Assembly (NCBI RefSeq): GCF_000834015.1
Contig: NZ_JXQI01000062.1
Coordinates: forward strand, 124,001 to 188,000
Source: Prevotella pectinovora
Lineage (GTDB): Bacteria; Bacteroidota; Bacteroidia; Bacteroidales; Bacteroidaceae
Direction of reading: 5' to 3'
Length of the DNA: 64,000 nucleotides
The position numbers and the translations under genes are program-made. Below, in pieces: positions 9,897-19,530 of the stretch. The notes under the pieces are model-generated. The model searched no databases. It saw only the letters and a program-made list of their open reading frames with translations, and was not told the DNA's origin. The first letter of the stretch is position 1; each line of letters opens with the position of its first letter.

Positions 9897-10906
9897 TGTT
9901 TCATCCATTCTTCCAGAGATTTTATCAGTTTGTCGTTTTCTTCGCGAGTCTGCACGGCTATGCGGAAATGCTGCGGAGTGAGCGTCTCGAAGTTGCTTGC
10001 GTCACGTATCAGTATGCTGTGTGGAGCAACGAGGAATTCCTTCAGCGTGGCAGCGTCTGATTCCGGCAGTCTGCAGAGCAGCATGTTTGAGTCTGAAGGA
10101 TACGTCATTATGCCAAGTTCCTCAATGAGCCTGCCTACCCGTTCCCGCTCAGAGCAGAGAGCTGCCGTGTCGATGCTATAGTCTTCATGGTGTTTGAGCA
10201 GAAACATGCCGGCGCAGATGGCAAGGCTGTTTACCGACCACGGCATGCGGTGGCTGCGGAGCAGGGATATGAGTCGGCGGCTGGCAGTGACGAAGCCGAG
10301 GCGCAGTCCGGGGATTCCGAAGTCTTTTGTCATGGAGTTCAGCAGAAGCACATTGCCTTGACGGGCACACTCCCGGGGCTGGAGAGTACGCTTGAGCGTG
10401 TAGTGGGAGTAGCTCTGGTCGATAATGAACAATGTGTCGGGATTGTTGCTGATGACGGCAGACACGACATCGTGGTCTGTCACGGTGCCTGTGGGGTTGT
10501 TGGGGTTGCAGAACCACACGGTGTCGTTGTTGCCGAACCGGTCGGATGGCGTTATCTTTGACAGAGTGTGGATCCGGCTGCCGTACATGCTGCAGGCGTC
10601 GCCATATTCTGCGAAGGTGGGTTGCAGGATGTGTTGTGTCTTCCCACTGAAACATTGGGCAATGAGGTATATGGCCTCCGTGGCTCCGTTGGTCACCATA
10701 ATGCAGTCTGCCTCAACACCTGTCTGCCGTGCTATCGCTCTTTCGAGAGATGCTGGCGCAGGTTCAGGGTAGCTTGTTATGAGTGGCAACTTTTCGGAGA
10801 GATAGGCGAAAAGCCGCGAATGGTCGAAGTGGTTGAATATGTTGGTGGAGAAGTTCATCTCCACATTCTTGTATTTATATAGGTCGTCGCCGTGTCCATG
10901 TATCAT
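9893..10906 (-). CDS. cobD: Threonine-phosphate decarboxylase (PLP enzyme of cobalamin synthesis)
   Basis: Makes (R)-1-amino-2-propanol phosphate from threonine phosphate, the linker to the lower ligand of B12. The 337-residue class I/II aminotransferase-fold protein starts with the typical HGHGDD stretch, has NPNNPTG near residue 136 and the PLP lysine K194 in SMTKDFGIPGLRLG. It overlaps the cobQ stop by ATGA and is followed by cbiB. Its position in the operon separates it from histidinol-phosphate aminotransferase. The symbol follows the Salmonella naming. Confidence 0.9.
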   Translation of the reverse strand: MIHGHGDDLYKYKNVEMNFSTNIFNHFDHSRLFAYLSEKLPLITSYPEPAPASLERAIARQTGVEADCIMVTNGATEAIYLIAQCFSGKTQHILQPTFAEYGDACSMYGSRIHTLSKITPSDRFGNNDTVWFCNPNNPTGTVTDHDVVSAVISNNPDTLFIIDQSYSHYTLKRTLQPRECARQGNVLLLNSMTKDFGIPGLRLGFVTASRRLISLLRSHRMPWSVNSLAICAGMFLLKHHEDYSIDTAALCSERERVGRLIEELGIMTYPSDSNMLLCRLPESDAATLKEFLVAPHSILIRDASNFETLTPQHFRIAVQTREENDKLIKSLEEWMKQ

Positions 10907-12366
10907 GGTGTCATTATTTTGATAAGTTTTTCTATGTCTACATATTTTCTCACGTGGTCGGCAAGGAGGTCGTACTGTCTGTTCTTGAATTCCTCAATGC
11001 TGACATTGCCTGCCTTGGCTTTACTCTTGCAGAGGGGGGTGATGAAATGGTCTGTCACGGCAGAGTTGTCGAGAAATCCGTGGAGGTAGGTGCCCGTGCA
11101 GTTGTTTCCGCTGACAATAAGGTCGGCTTTCTGGCCTGCTCTGTCGTTGCCCTGGCTGTAGGTGGTAATGCCCTGATGGATTTCGTAGCCTTTGCACTCT
11201 TTACCGTTGAAAATGAAATCCGTCTGCCGTGTGGTCTTTTCTGGCAACATCTCGGTTATGGTGTCGAGAAGGCCGAGTCCGGGCAGTTGCGGAATGCTGC
11301 CTTCCACGGCATGAGGATCAAGCACCGATTGCCCCAACATCTGATAGCCGCCACAGATGCCGATGACGGTCTTCCCGTTGCGATGTGCCCTTACTATTGC
11401 TTGGGCAACACCGTTTTTGCGCAATTCGTATAAATCGTCGAGGGTTGCTTTCGTGCCGGGCAGAATGATGATGTCGGCTTTTTCTATATCGGCGGTATTG
11501 TTGGTATAGAACAGGTTGACGCGCTCGTCGCGCTCCAGTATGTTGAAGTCTGTGAAGTTTGATATATGTCGGAGCAGCACCACCACAACGTTCACCTTGT
11601 CGGTAGCCATCTGACGGGCTTTGCGCTCCAGTTCCACGCTGTCTTCCTCTTCTATCACGATGTCTTTGAACATCGGTACTATGCCCAGCACAGGGATGCC
11701 GCATATCTGCTCCAGTAGTTTCTTTCCCTCATCGAAGAGACGAATGTCTCCGCGGAACTTGTTTATTATTATGCCCTTTATCCTCTTCCTGTCATCGGGA
11801 GTCTGCAGCATCACACTGCCATAGCATGATGCAAATACACCGCCACGGTCTATATCAGCCACGAGAATTACGTCAGCGTCGGCATGCCGGGCCATTGGCA
11901 TGTTCACGAGGTCTGAGTCGCGTAGGTTTATTTCAGACACGCTCCCGGCACCCTCCATGATAATCGGACAGAAAGATTGGCTGAGCCTGTCGAAGGCTGC
12001 GTTCACTGCCTTGCGTAGTTCTTCGCGACCCTCTTTGCGGAAATAATCGTATGCCGAGCGGTTGCCTATCGGTCGTCCGTTCAGTACCACTTGTGTGGTG
12101 TGTTCGGAGTTGGGTTTCAGCAGCAGGGGGTTCATGTCTGTAGTGCAGACCACTCCGGCAGCTTCTGCCTGTACAGCCTGGGCACGGCCGATTTCCAGTC
12201 CGTCGGGTGTGGCATAAGAGTTGAGAGCCATGTTCTGCGCCTTGAAAGGGGCAGGGTGGTAGCCCTCCTGCAAGAAGATGCGGCAGAGGGCAGTGGCAAT
12301 TATGCTTTTGCCTACGTCGCTTCCAGTGCCTGCAAGCATTAAAGGGTGTAATATATTGTGTGTCAT
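10903..12366 (-). CDS. cobQ: Cobyric acid synthase (CbiP/CobQ)
   Basis: ATP- and glutamine-dependent amidation of adenosylcobyrinate diamide at positions b, d, e and g. The 487-residue protein has a dethiobiotin-synthetase-like N-terminal half with P-loop (AGTGSDVGKS, residues 12-21) and FKAQNMALNS. The C-terminal class I glutaminase-like half has the nucleophile cysteine near residue 338 (GICGGYQMLG) and a histidine in GTYLHGFLDN. It starts 4 bases after the CbiA C-terminal gene and overlaps cobD by ATGA. Confidence 0.96.
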   Translation of the reverse strand: MTHNILHPLMLAGTGSDVGKSIIATALCRIFLQEGYHPAPFKAQNMALNSYATPDGLEIGRAQAVQAEAAGVVCTTDMNPLLLKPNSEHTTQVVLNGRPIGNRSAYDYFRKEGREELRKAVNAAFDRLSQSFCPIIMEGAGSVSEINLRDSDLVNMPMARHADADVILVADIDRGGVFASCYGSVMLQTPDDRKRIKGIIINKFRGDIRLFDEGKKLLEQICGIPVLGIVPMFKDIVIEEEDSVELERKARQMATDKVNVVVVLLRHISNFTDFNILERDERVNLFYTNNTADIEKADIIILPGTKATLDDLYELRKNGVAQAIVRAHRNGKTVIGICGGYQMLGQSVLDPHAVEGSIPQLPGLGLLDTITEMLPEKTTRQTDFIFNGKECKGYEIHQGITTYSQGNDRAGQKADLIVSGNNCTGTYLHGFLDNSAVTDHFITPLCKSKAKAGNVSIEEFKNRQYDLLADHVRKYVDIEKLIKIMTP

Positions 12367-12370
12367 AATG

Positions 12371-13003
12371 TTATAGTCTGATTGTTGAAATTTTGAAGAA
12401 GGGGAATCCAGTCTCTGCCCAATACCAGTGGGTGTAGCCTGCTACTACATTTTTATATCTGTATAGAGCCGTGGTGGTCTTGGTGTTTTTTGCAGAAAGC
12501 TGTATGCATTCTTTGTGTATTTCCCCATTGTAAAAGCTCTTGTTGTGAGAGGTCTCGTCTGTCAGTGTAACGTCATCATTGATGTCGGAATAATGGAATT
12601 CATGTCCTCTTATGCATTGGTTCCTGCCATCGATTGTCAGATACATCTGTCTGTAGCCCAGATGCAGGCGGGCGTCGCGCATCGAGGCGCTGAAAGGGAA
12701 GACACCGCACATCGGAATGTTGTCAATATCGTGGCACAGGTACATGAAACCTCCACATTCTGCAAATATCCTGCCTCCGTTTTCGGCATAGGCCTTGATT
12801 TCTGCCATCATTTCAGAATTTCCCGAGATGTCGTCGAGATATAGTTCGGGGTAGCCTCCTGGCAGATAGAGAATATCGCACGAAGGCAGATGACTGTCGT
12901 GAAGAGGTGAGAAAAACCTGACTTCGCCCATTGTGCGGAGCGAGTCGATGTTGGCACGATATATGAAGTTGAAAGCCTCGTCTTTTGCTATCAGGATTCT
13001 CAT
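12371..13003 (-). CDS. cbiA: Cobyrinate a,c-diamide synthase, C-terminal glutaminase half (split CbiA)
   Basis: This 210-residue gene corresponds to the second half of CbiA. It begins at RILIAKDEAFNFIYRANI, which in one-piece CbiA follows directly on the linker. It has YLPGGYPE, the glutaminase cysteine at residue 83 (FAECGGFMYL) and a histidine in AGYTHWYWAE. It starts in the ATGA that also ends the N-terminal half, so the two are probably translated together. Both active-site parts are intact, which suggests a working two-subunit enzyme; a recent frameshift or sequence error is the alternative. Confidence 0.88.
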   Translation of the reverse strand: MRILIAKDEAFNFIYRANIDSLRTMGEVRFFSPLHDSHLPSCDILYLPGGYPELYLDDISGNSEMMAEIKAYAENGGRIFAECGGFMYLCHDIDNIPMCGVFPFSASMRDARLHLGYRQMYLTIDGRNQCIRGHEFHYSDINDDVTLTDETSHNKSFYNGEIHKECIQLSAKNTKTTTALYRYKNVVAGYTHWYWAETGFPFFKISTIRL

Positions 13004-13662
13004 GATTCAAGGATTTTGTCAATGTCTACATGCTTTTCTATTTCTTTGGCGGCAGCTTCTATGATGCGGTTCATTTCCTGTCTTTCGGATATTGTAAGCC
13101 CAAGATGCCTGCCTGGGATTGTCAGTTCGCTGTTCTTGGCCATATAGCCAAAGCATTCCACTCCGGCGTCGTTGCAGGCAGATTTCAGAAACCGGAAATG
13201 ATTTTCAGACCCTACGTTGTTGAACACCACTCCGGCAATCTGAAGATTCTTGTTGAAATTCTTGAAACCATAGATCAGCGGTGCCACGCTGTAGGCCATC
13301 GACTTTGCGTTGACGATGAGGATGACAGGAAGATGGAGCATGATGGCAATCTCGGCGCTGCTGCCGTGAAAACCGTCGTAGCCGTCGAAGAGTCCCATCA
13401 CGCCTTCTGCTATTGCAACGTCGGCATTTTGTGAATAATCCGAGAATATTTTTCTTACATGTTGGGCAGAGGCCATGAAGGTGTCGAGGTTAAGGCTCTC
13501 GTTGCCTGACGCCATATGGTGGAAGATGGTGTCGATATAGTCAGGGCCGCATTTGAAAGGCTGCACGCAGAGTCCTCGTTGGGTGAGAGCACGCAGCAGT
13601 CCCATTGTGAATGTCGTTTTGCCGCTGTTTGATGTGGCGGCTCCTATGAGGAATGATTTCAT
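13000..13662 (-). CDS. cbiA: Cobyrinate a,c-diamide synthase, N-terminal ATP-binding half (split CbiA)
   Basis: A 220-residue protein covering the ATPase half of CbiA. It has a P-loop near residues 7-16 (GAATSNSGKT), FKCGPDYID and AEGVMGLFDG, all characteristic of CbiA. It ends at HVDIDKILES, where one-piece CbiA would continue through a linker. The stop overlaps the start of the glutaminase half by ATGA. It is 20 bases downstream of btuC. CbiA amidates the a and c side chains of cobyrinate. Confidence 0.88.
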   Translation of the reverse strand: MKSFLIGAATSNSGKTTFTMGLLRALTQRGLCVQPFKCGPDYIDTIFHHMASGNESLNLDTFMASAQHVRKIFSDYSQNADVAIAEGVMGLFDGYDGFHGSSAEIAIMLHLPVILIVNAKSMAYSVAPLIYGFKNFNKNLQIAGVVFNNVGSENHFRFLKSACNDAGVECFGYMAKNSELTIPGRHLGLTISERQEMNRIIEAAAKEIEKHVDIDKILES

Positions 13663-13682
13663 TGTCGCTATGTTTATGTTTG

Positions 13683-14711
13683 TCAGATCAGGTTTCTTTT
13701 CTTTTTCAGTAGGATAGACAATGCTATCGGTGCTCCGATGAGCGATGTGACTGAGTTAATCGGAAGTGCTCCTTCGAAGCCTGGCATTCGGGCAATGAAG
13801 TTGCAAAGCAGAGCCAATGCCGCTCCGCAAAGCACGTTGGCTGGCAGCAATATATTGTGGTCGGTGGTGTTGAAAAGACCGCGGCATATGTGAGGCACGG
13901 CAAGACCGAGGAACATTATAGGACCACAATAGGCGGTAACGATAGCGGTGAGAGTGCCGGCGGAGGCAATAGTAAGCATTCGTGCCCGTTTGACATTGAG
14001 ACCGAGATTCGTGGCATAGAGGTCACCCAAGAGCAAGATGTTCAGTGGCTTTGCGAGTAGCATGACAAATGGCAGGAGAAAAGCGGTGAGACCGGTGAAT
14101 ACATATACCTGTCCGCCTGTGACGCGGGAGAAGGAACCGAGCCCCCAGATTACGTAGGCTCGTATATCTTCCTCGCTTGAGAAATATTTGAGCACTCCGA
14201 TGATGGCTGTGGCAATATAGCCTATGAGTACACCGGTGATGAGCAGAGTGACGTTGCCTTCCACCTTATGGGAGAGAAAGACTATCAGCGACATCACGAG
14301 CATGGCACCGAAAATGGCGGCAATGGTTATGGCTGTGTTGCCGATAATGCCGAAACTCGACAGGGCTGTGCCGCCGATGGCTCCGCTTAGCAATACAACG
14401 AAAGCTACACCAAGACTTGCAGCACTGGAAATGCCCAGTACGGAAGGTCCGGCAAGGGGATTGCGGAAGACGGTCTGCATCTCAAGTCCGGCTACAGACA
14501 AGCCTGCGCCACAGGCCATGGCTGTAATGGTTTGAGGCAATCGCGTGTATATTATGATATTTGTCCACACCTCAGCATTCGCTCCTTGCAGGGCCTTGTC
14601 GCTGAAGGGATTGAGGATTGTCAATACAGCGTTTACGGGAATGGCTACTGAGCCTACAGCCAGATTCAGCATAGCCAGAACTATGATGCCCAGTATGAGC
14701 AATGTCATCAT
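13683..14711 (-). CDS. btuC: FecCD/BtuC-family ABC transporter permease
   Basis: Inner-membrane permease of an ABC importer, probably for cobalamin or cobinamide. It is almost entirely hydrophobic with many predicted helices, and contains the family stretches RLPQTITAMACGAGL and FRNPLAGPSVLGISSAASLG. An ATG at 14726 is available, but the one at 14711 gives an ATGA overlap with the preceding stop and a 342-residue protein close to family size. No ATPase gene (btuD) is found anywhere in the operon, so the ATP-binding subunit must be encoded elsewhere. The binding protein at 23060-24199 is the likely partner. Confidence 0.88.
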   Translation of the reverse strand: MMTLLILGIIVLAMLNLAVGSVAIPVNAVLTILNPFSDKALQGANAEVWTNIIIYTRLPQTITAMACGAGLSVAGLEMQTVFRNPLAGPSVLGISSAASLGVAFVVLLSGAIGGTALSSFGIIGNTAITIAAIFGAMLVMSLIVFLSHKVEGNVTLLITGVLIGYIATAIIGVLKYFSSEEDIRAYVIWGLGSFSRVTGGQVYVFTGLTAFLLPFVMLLAKPLNILLLGDLYATNLGLNVKRARMLTIASAGTLTAIVTAYCGPIMFLGLAVPHICRGLFNTTDHNILLPANVLCGAALALLCNFIARMPGFEGALPINSVTSLIGAPIALSILLKKKRNLI

Positions 14712-16480
14712 TGTAGAGTGTCGCATATCAGTTTTATTTTTATTTCTCCTTGCGGGAAAACAGTCTTGGTGTTTTCATGGCAGAGAGATTTTATCCTTTC
14801 GAAAAAACAGGCTGGCATGATGTTCCATAGCTCCCTTGCCATTGTTATGTGGCTGATGGGAGATGGGTCTATGCCGAGTTGCTTGGCGGTGGAGATAAGG
14901 AAATCTTTGTTCATAACCACTTTGTGTGAGTGAGTGTCTAGGTTTCCATCCGCCAATTTCACTGCTTTTCCTATCATGATGGCGAGAGTTGCACGCCTGA
15001 ATCCAATATCATAGGCAGCTTTCAGCGCCTCGCCAATGAAATTGCCGTAGTGTATGCAGCGTATGTCCCTTTCTTCCCTCAATGCCTTTTCGCTTTTCAT
15101 TCCGGCAACGAGTCCGATCTCTCGTCGCCCCATGGCCCATGCCACTTCCAGTTCGCGGCGTATGCTTCGTATGAAGGCATCGTTGGAAAGAGGGTGGACA
15201 ATGCCTGATGTGCCTAAGATGCTAATGCCACCAACCACACCTACCCTCGGATTGAAAGTATGTTTGGCTATTTCCTCTCCGTTCTCCACGCTTATCGTTA
15301 CATCAACGTCCATGTTCGTGATACGGCTTATTTCATTTATAATCATTTTACGGGGCGTTGGGTTCACGGCAGGTTCGCCGATAGGGATGCCCAAGCCAGG
15401 AAGAGTGACGGTGCCAACGCCACTGCCATGAAGAAACCTTATCTGTTGTCGGCTCATCGTTGGATTGCCTGTATCCTGTTGTCTGACAGGGCAAGAGATG
15501 CGAGATGTTATTCTACAGCCTCTTGTCACATCCGGATCGTCGCTGAAGTCTTTTGTGACGGTGGCAATTCCTTTGGCGTTGTGTTCAACGGGGATAGTGA
15601 GTATTTCACCATCAGGAAGAGAGAAGGAAACTTCCTCGTCGTCATCATCAAACAAGAGGGAGAGAAGTGCTGCTTTTGTAGCAGCTGTGGCGCAGGCACC
15701 GGTAGTGAGACCTGTTTTCAGTGGAAAGAAATCGGGCATCATCTGTTCGATGCTTCGTCTTAGTCCGTATTTTCCTGTTACGTAAACCCAATCGCCGGGA
15801 AGTGCAGGATGCTCGATTACGTAGATTTTCAGCCCTAGTTTTTGTGCTGCCTCTATCTTTGCGTCGAATCCTCCGGACAATCCGCTTTCCTTGGTCAGTA
15901 TGGCATCGCAGCCAATGCGCTTCATCATGGCCTTTTCAGCTTCGGCTGATGGTATCTCAAGGTTTTCGTTATACATTACCAGATGCTCACTTGGAAAACC
16001 TGAGACCTCCGCTTTGTCAAGACTCTCCTGTCTGTCGAGGATTCGGAAGAAAGTTGTATGTTTCCGCCAATAAGCTTCCAACTTACTGATAGTGTTTACT
16101 CCACTCAACGCCAGCAGACAGTTGATGTCGTCAGCTTCGAGTCTACTGATAGCTTCTTCATAGCTATGGCAATATGTCACACCGATGGCGTGGCGTGGGA
16201 AAGAACGTTCAACCCTTATTACAGGAATGCCTGCTTCTTCAATCGCCTTGTGCAGGTTTTCGGCAAAGGGGTGGGCAGCGTCGATGATGCAGCCGATATT
16301 ATTGTCGTGGCAGAATGACTTTATCTCAGGGGCGGACATGCTTCCAGAGAGACGCACGCCGTTGTGCATCTCCACTTCTTGCAGCTTGCTTCTTGTGGAG
16401 TAGTAGAATGGCTTTCCTGCTTCTTCGCATACCTCCACAGCGATGCGGCCTTCTGTTGTGCCGCCAAAGATAAGTATCAT
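14708..16480 (-). CDS. cbiJD: Fusion of precorrin-6A reductase (CbiJ) and cobalt-precorrin-5B methyltransferase (CbiD)
   Basis: Residues 1 to about 245 match CbiJ/CobK (MILIFGGTTEGR at the start, DAAHPFA, later LTKESGLSGGFDAK). From about residue 252 the chain matches CbiD (LKTGLTTGACATAATKAA, then GVGTVTLPGLGIPIGEPAVN and GTSGIVHPLS). In the anaerobic route CbiD methylates C1 and CbiJ reduces the macrocycle, so two near-successive steps are joined. It starts in ATGA with the upstream CbiGF gene. CbiJ-CbiD fusions are known in some Bacteroidota. Confidence 0.93.
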   Translation of the reverse strand: MILIFGGTTEGRIAVEVCEEAGKPFYYSTRSKLQEVEMHNGVRLSGSMSAPEIKSFCHDNNIGCIIDAAHPFAENLHKAIEEAGIPVIRVERSFPRHAIGVTYCHSYEEAISRLEADDINCLLALSGVNTISKLEAYWRKHTTFFRILDRQESLDKAEVSGFPSEHLVMYNENLEIPSAEAEKAMMKRIGCDAILTKESGLSGGFDAKIEAAQKLGLKIYVIEHPALPGDWVYVTGKYGLRRSIEQMMPDFFPLKTGLTTGACATAATKAALLSLLFDDDDEEVSFSLPDGEILTIPVEHNAKGIATVTKDFSDDPDVTRGCRITSRISCPVRQQDTGNPTMSRQQIRFLHGSGVGTVTLPGLGIPIGEPAVNPTPRKMIINEISRITNMDVDVTISVENGEEIAKHTFNPRVGVVGGISILGTSGIVHPLSNDAFIRSIRRELEVAWAMGRREIGLVAGMKSEKALREERDIRCIHYGNFIGEALKAAYDIGFRRATLAIMIGKAVKLADGNLDTHSHKVVMNKDFLISTAKQLGIDPSPISHITMARELWNIMPACFFERIKSLCHENTKTVFPQGEIKIKLICDTLQ

Positions 16481-18342
16481 TCTTTACCCTTTCTGAATAG
16501 ATGAGTGAAATGTCCGTCGTAGAGTTTGCTCAGACCATTACGATTGTCGATAGCCTCTCCTACAACTATCATTGTTGTGAGAGTAAGGTTGTTGTCCTTG
16601 AGAATCTTGGACAGGTCTTTCAGTTGGCCACGATAAATGCGCTGCTCTTTCCATGTTAATTTATAGCATGCCGCAACAGGCGTTTCGGGAGGATAACCAC
16701 CATCGAGGAGTTCTTTCATCACTTCGTCTACAATGCTGGCACTGAGGAATATACACATAGTGGATTGATGTTCTGCCAAGAGATGGAGCTTCTCTTTGTC
16801 GGGCATTGGAGTACGTCCTTCGCCACGGGTCAGGATGATAGTCTGACATTTTTCCGGGATTGTGAACTGGCTTCTGAGTTCTGCAGCGGCAGCAAGAAAA
16901 CTGCTGATACCAGGAGTGATGTGGTAGTGCATACCGTATTCGTCGAAATATGCCATCTGTTCCTGTATGGCACCATAGATACAAGGGTCGCCTGTATGGA
17001 GACGCACTATGAGTTTTCCTTCGTCATAGAATTTCTTCATCAGGTGGAATTGCTCCTCAAGGTCCATTCCTGCAGATGAGCGTACTGTGGCTCCCGCTTT
17101 GGCACAGTATGTCAGTTCCTTGGGTACAAGACTTCCTGCATAAAGGATAAGATCTGCCTGCTCGAGGAATTTCCTGCCGCGCACGCTTATAAGATCAGGG
17201 TCGCCTGGACCAGCCCCCACTATTTCTATGTGTCCGTTGTCAAGGCTATTGTTCATGTCTGGTTTGTGGCATGCAAATTCGTCTTCACCAAGAGCCCATG
17301 TATAGAAAAACGTCTTGTCGCCGGCAGACACACTACCTTTCTGTTTCTCCACCACCAAACTGCCGTTTCTGCTTGCAGCCAATGCGGAAGCCTCAGCAAC
17401 ACCAAGGCAGCCTGTCACTTCAAATACCTTGTCGGAAGGGTTCGGAACCTCTATCTGGCAAAGAGTCTCGGCAGGATAGATATTCAGTTCGGCCCATGGC
17501 AATAGGGCTTGGAGTTTCTTCAATGCAGCCTCGTCTTTCTTCAATGTTATGGTTGAGACAGTTCGTATGCTCTCCATAGCATAGCCTTCATTGCGGACAT
17601 TCGACAATATTTCGTTGGCAATACCAGTGGGAGCGTCTTTCTGGCAACCAATGCCGAGATTGAGGCATTGCGGACAATACTGGATATGTTTCACTCTGCT
17701 TATGTCATATCTGTGTGGAGACACCAAGATCAGCAATTCTTTATTCCATTTGTCATTACCGGTAGTCTTGTCGTTAGAATTGCCATCTGACAAATAGTCA
17801 TTATAGCTGTCGTAGACTGTGACATGTGTCGGGCATGAGGATTTCAAATATCTTGTTCCTTCGTCATCCACTTCACACACGAGGGCGGTTGGGCATTTGT
17901 TGACAAATGTAGCGATGACTTTATTCATTTCCTCATTTGTCATTTTGGTGATTTGCCATCCGAAGCGCTTGGCTATGGTGTCGAGAGACCACAGACCGGT
18001 ATTGTCGCTCTGGGTGGTTATAATAGCCTCAGCATTTATAACTTTCGCTATTTCTCGGGCAAGGCCGTTGGCACCGCCCACGTGTCCGCTCAAAACAGGA
18101 ATTACGTATTTCCCTGTTGAGTCTACACATACTACTGCGGGGTCGGTGTGTTTGTCTTTGACAATGGGAAGTATTTTTCTCACGCAGATGCCCAATGCTC
18201 CGATGAAGACTATCGCCTCACCATCAAAGCACAAGTTTCCTTTTCGTATTTTGTCTGCAAGACGTCTGCCTGCATCGTTTATTGTCTCGTATTTTATCAT
18301 ATTGCTTTCAAACGTATTGTGTTCTACAACACAGGAGCTCAT
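16477..18342 (-). CDS. cbiGF: Fusion of cobalt-precorrin-5A hydrolase (CbiG) and precorrin-4 C11-methyltransferase (CbiF/CobM)
   Basis: The first 345 or so of 621 residues are CbiG, with GALGICVRKILP, VLSGHVGGANGLA and LGIGCQKDAP, and the C-terminal CbiG domain is present. From about residue 370 a complete SAM-dependent methyltransferase follows (IEIVGAGPGDPDLISVRG, then LHTGDPCIYGA and TPGISSFLAAAA), as in CbiF/CobM. The two enzymes act in sequence: CbiF methylates C11, then CbiG opens the lactone and removes the two-carbon fragment. It is coupled to both neighbours by ATGA overlaps. Confidence 0.93.
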   Translation of the reverse strand: MSSCVVEHNTFESNMIKYETINDAGRRLADKIRKGNLCFDGEAIVFIGALGICVRKILPIVKDKHTDPAVVCVDSTGKYVIPVLSGHVGGANGLAREIAKVINAEAIITTQSDNTGLWSLDTIAKRFGWQITKMTNEEMNKVIATFVNKCPTALVCEVDDEGTRYLKSSCPTHVTVYDSYNDYLSDGNSNDKTTGNDKWNKELLILVSPHRYDISRVKHIQYCPQCLNLGIGCQKDAPTGIANEILSNVRNEGYAMESIRTVSTITLKKDEAALKKLQALLPWAELNIYPAETLCQIEVPNPSDKVFEVTGCLGVAEASALAASRNGSLVVEKQKGSVSAGDKTFFYTWALGEDEFACHKPDMNNSLDNGHIEIVGAGPGDPDLISVRGRKFLEQADLILYAGSLVPKELTYCAKAGATVRSSAGMDLEEQFHLMKKFYDEGKLIVRLHTGDPCIYGAIQEQMAYFDEYGMHYHITPGISSFLAAAAELRSQFTIPEKCQTIILTRGEGRTPMPDKEKLHLLAEHQSTMCIFLSASIVDEVMKELLDGGYPPETPVAACYKLTWKEQRIYRGQLKDLSKILKDNNLTLTTMIVVGEAIDNRNGLSKLYDGHFTHLFRKGKE

Positions 18343-19508
18343 ATCGCTCTCATTATTGTAATAGGGTTGTTGCCGTCAACAGTTATCGTGTGTAGTATTT
18401 CTGTTGTCATGCCTAACTCTCTCGTAATGCTGAAGAAAGAGTCTTTGCTTGTTTCGCTGACAGAATTGAAAACTATGCAACCAGAGTGAGACAAGACATT
18501 TTTTACTTTTATAAGTACTTCTTTCATCTTGCCTCCATAACCGCCGATGAATACGGCGTCGGGCAGGGGGCAGTCGCTTATGTCCATATTGCAGAAGTCG
18601 CCTATCCTTGCGTCAATGCCAGGGGCATGGAATTTCCTGGAGTTTGCAAGCATGAGTTCCTTTCCCTCGTCGCGTATTTCGAATGCCGTGACCTTCAGAT
18701 GAGGATAGGCGAGCTTGGCCTCAATGCTCACGCTACCAGTACAGAATCCTATATCCCAGAAGGATTTCTTTTCAGCCAACTGAAGGGCCGACAAAGATGC
18801 CATACGTACGGGCATTTTAGTTATCATCCTGCTGCGGCCATCCAGCAAGTGGAAGGCTTCGTCTGGGATGCCGATATTCTGGCGTATGAGTTTTCTTTGT
18901 TCCAATATTATGCAATTAGGGGTAGAGTAACCTTTGGCAGGGTCGTATTGTCCAAAGTTCTCTTTTTCTTCATTGCCAAGGTTTTCACCCACATACATTT
19001 CGTAGTTGTCGTAGCCATAGGTGTGCATTCTTTGCCATATCTCATGTGGAGTCTTGTTCTTGTCGGTGAGACAGCCAATGAGACGTTCTCCGCGTATGAG
19101 GGCTTCGTCTAACCGGTCCCACGGTCTGCCGGTAAGCGATGCCGTGTACATGTCATTATAAGCGAGATTCAGTTTGTGTGCAAGTAGCTGAAGAGAGTTG
19201 AATGTGGGAAACACTTTCATTTGTACTTCAGGAAAAGACCTCTTTACGGTATTGGCGAAACCATAGAACAGGGGGTCGCCTGAGGCGAAAATTACCAGTT
19301 CATCATGGTGCTTGTATTTTTCCAGTACGTCGGTAATTGGTATGGTAATGTTTATCCATACGTATCTGGTGGGCAACATGCTGGCTATGATTTCATGATG
19401 GCGCATACCACCGGAGAAGACTCTTCCTGCGGATATGATTTTCATGACCTCTGGTGTGAGGCAAAGTCTGTGGCTGTCGGAGAGTCCTATAATATAACAT
19501 TTATTCAT
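18339..19508 (-). CDS. cbiET: Precorrin-6Y C5,15-methyltransferase, CbiE-CbiT fusion
   Basis: A 389-residue CobL-like protein. The N-terminal part (to about residue 200) is a CbiE-type methyltransferase (FSGGMRHHE, VIFASGDPLFYG). The C-terminal part is a CbiT-type Rossmann methyltransferase with the SAM motif WDIGFCTGSVSIEA and later FIGGYGG. It methylates C5 and C15 and removes the C12 acetate carboxyl. The gene starts 22 bases after CbiHC and overlaps CbiGF by ATGA. Confidence 0.94.
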   Translation of the reverse strand: MNKCYIIGLSDSHRLCLTPEVMKIISAGRVFSGGMRHHEIIASMLPTRYVWINITIPITDVLEKYKHHDELVIFASGDPLFYGFANTVKRSFPEVQMKVFPTFNSLQLLAHKLNLAYNDMYTASLTGRPWDRLDEALIRGERLIGCLTDKNKTPHEIWQRMHTYGYDNYEMYVGENLGNEEKENFGQYDPAKGYSTPNCIILEQRKLIRQNIGIPDEAFHLLDGRSRMITKMPVRMASLSALQLAEKKSFWDIGFCTGSVSIEAKLAYPHLKVTAFEIRDEGKELMLANSRKFHAPGIDARIGDFCNMDISDCPLPDAVFIGGYGGKMKEVLIKVKNVLSHSGCIVFNSVSETSKDSFFSITRELGMTTEILHTITVDGNNPITIMRAI

Positions 19509-19530
19509 GTCTTCACTACTTATAATAGGG

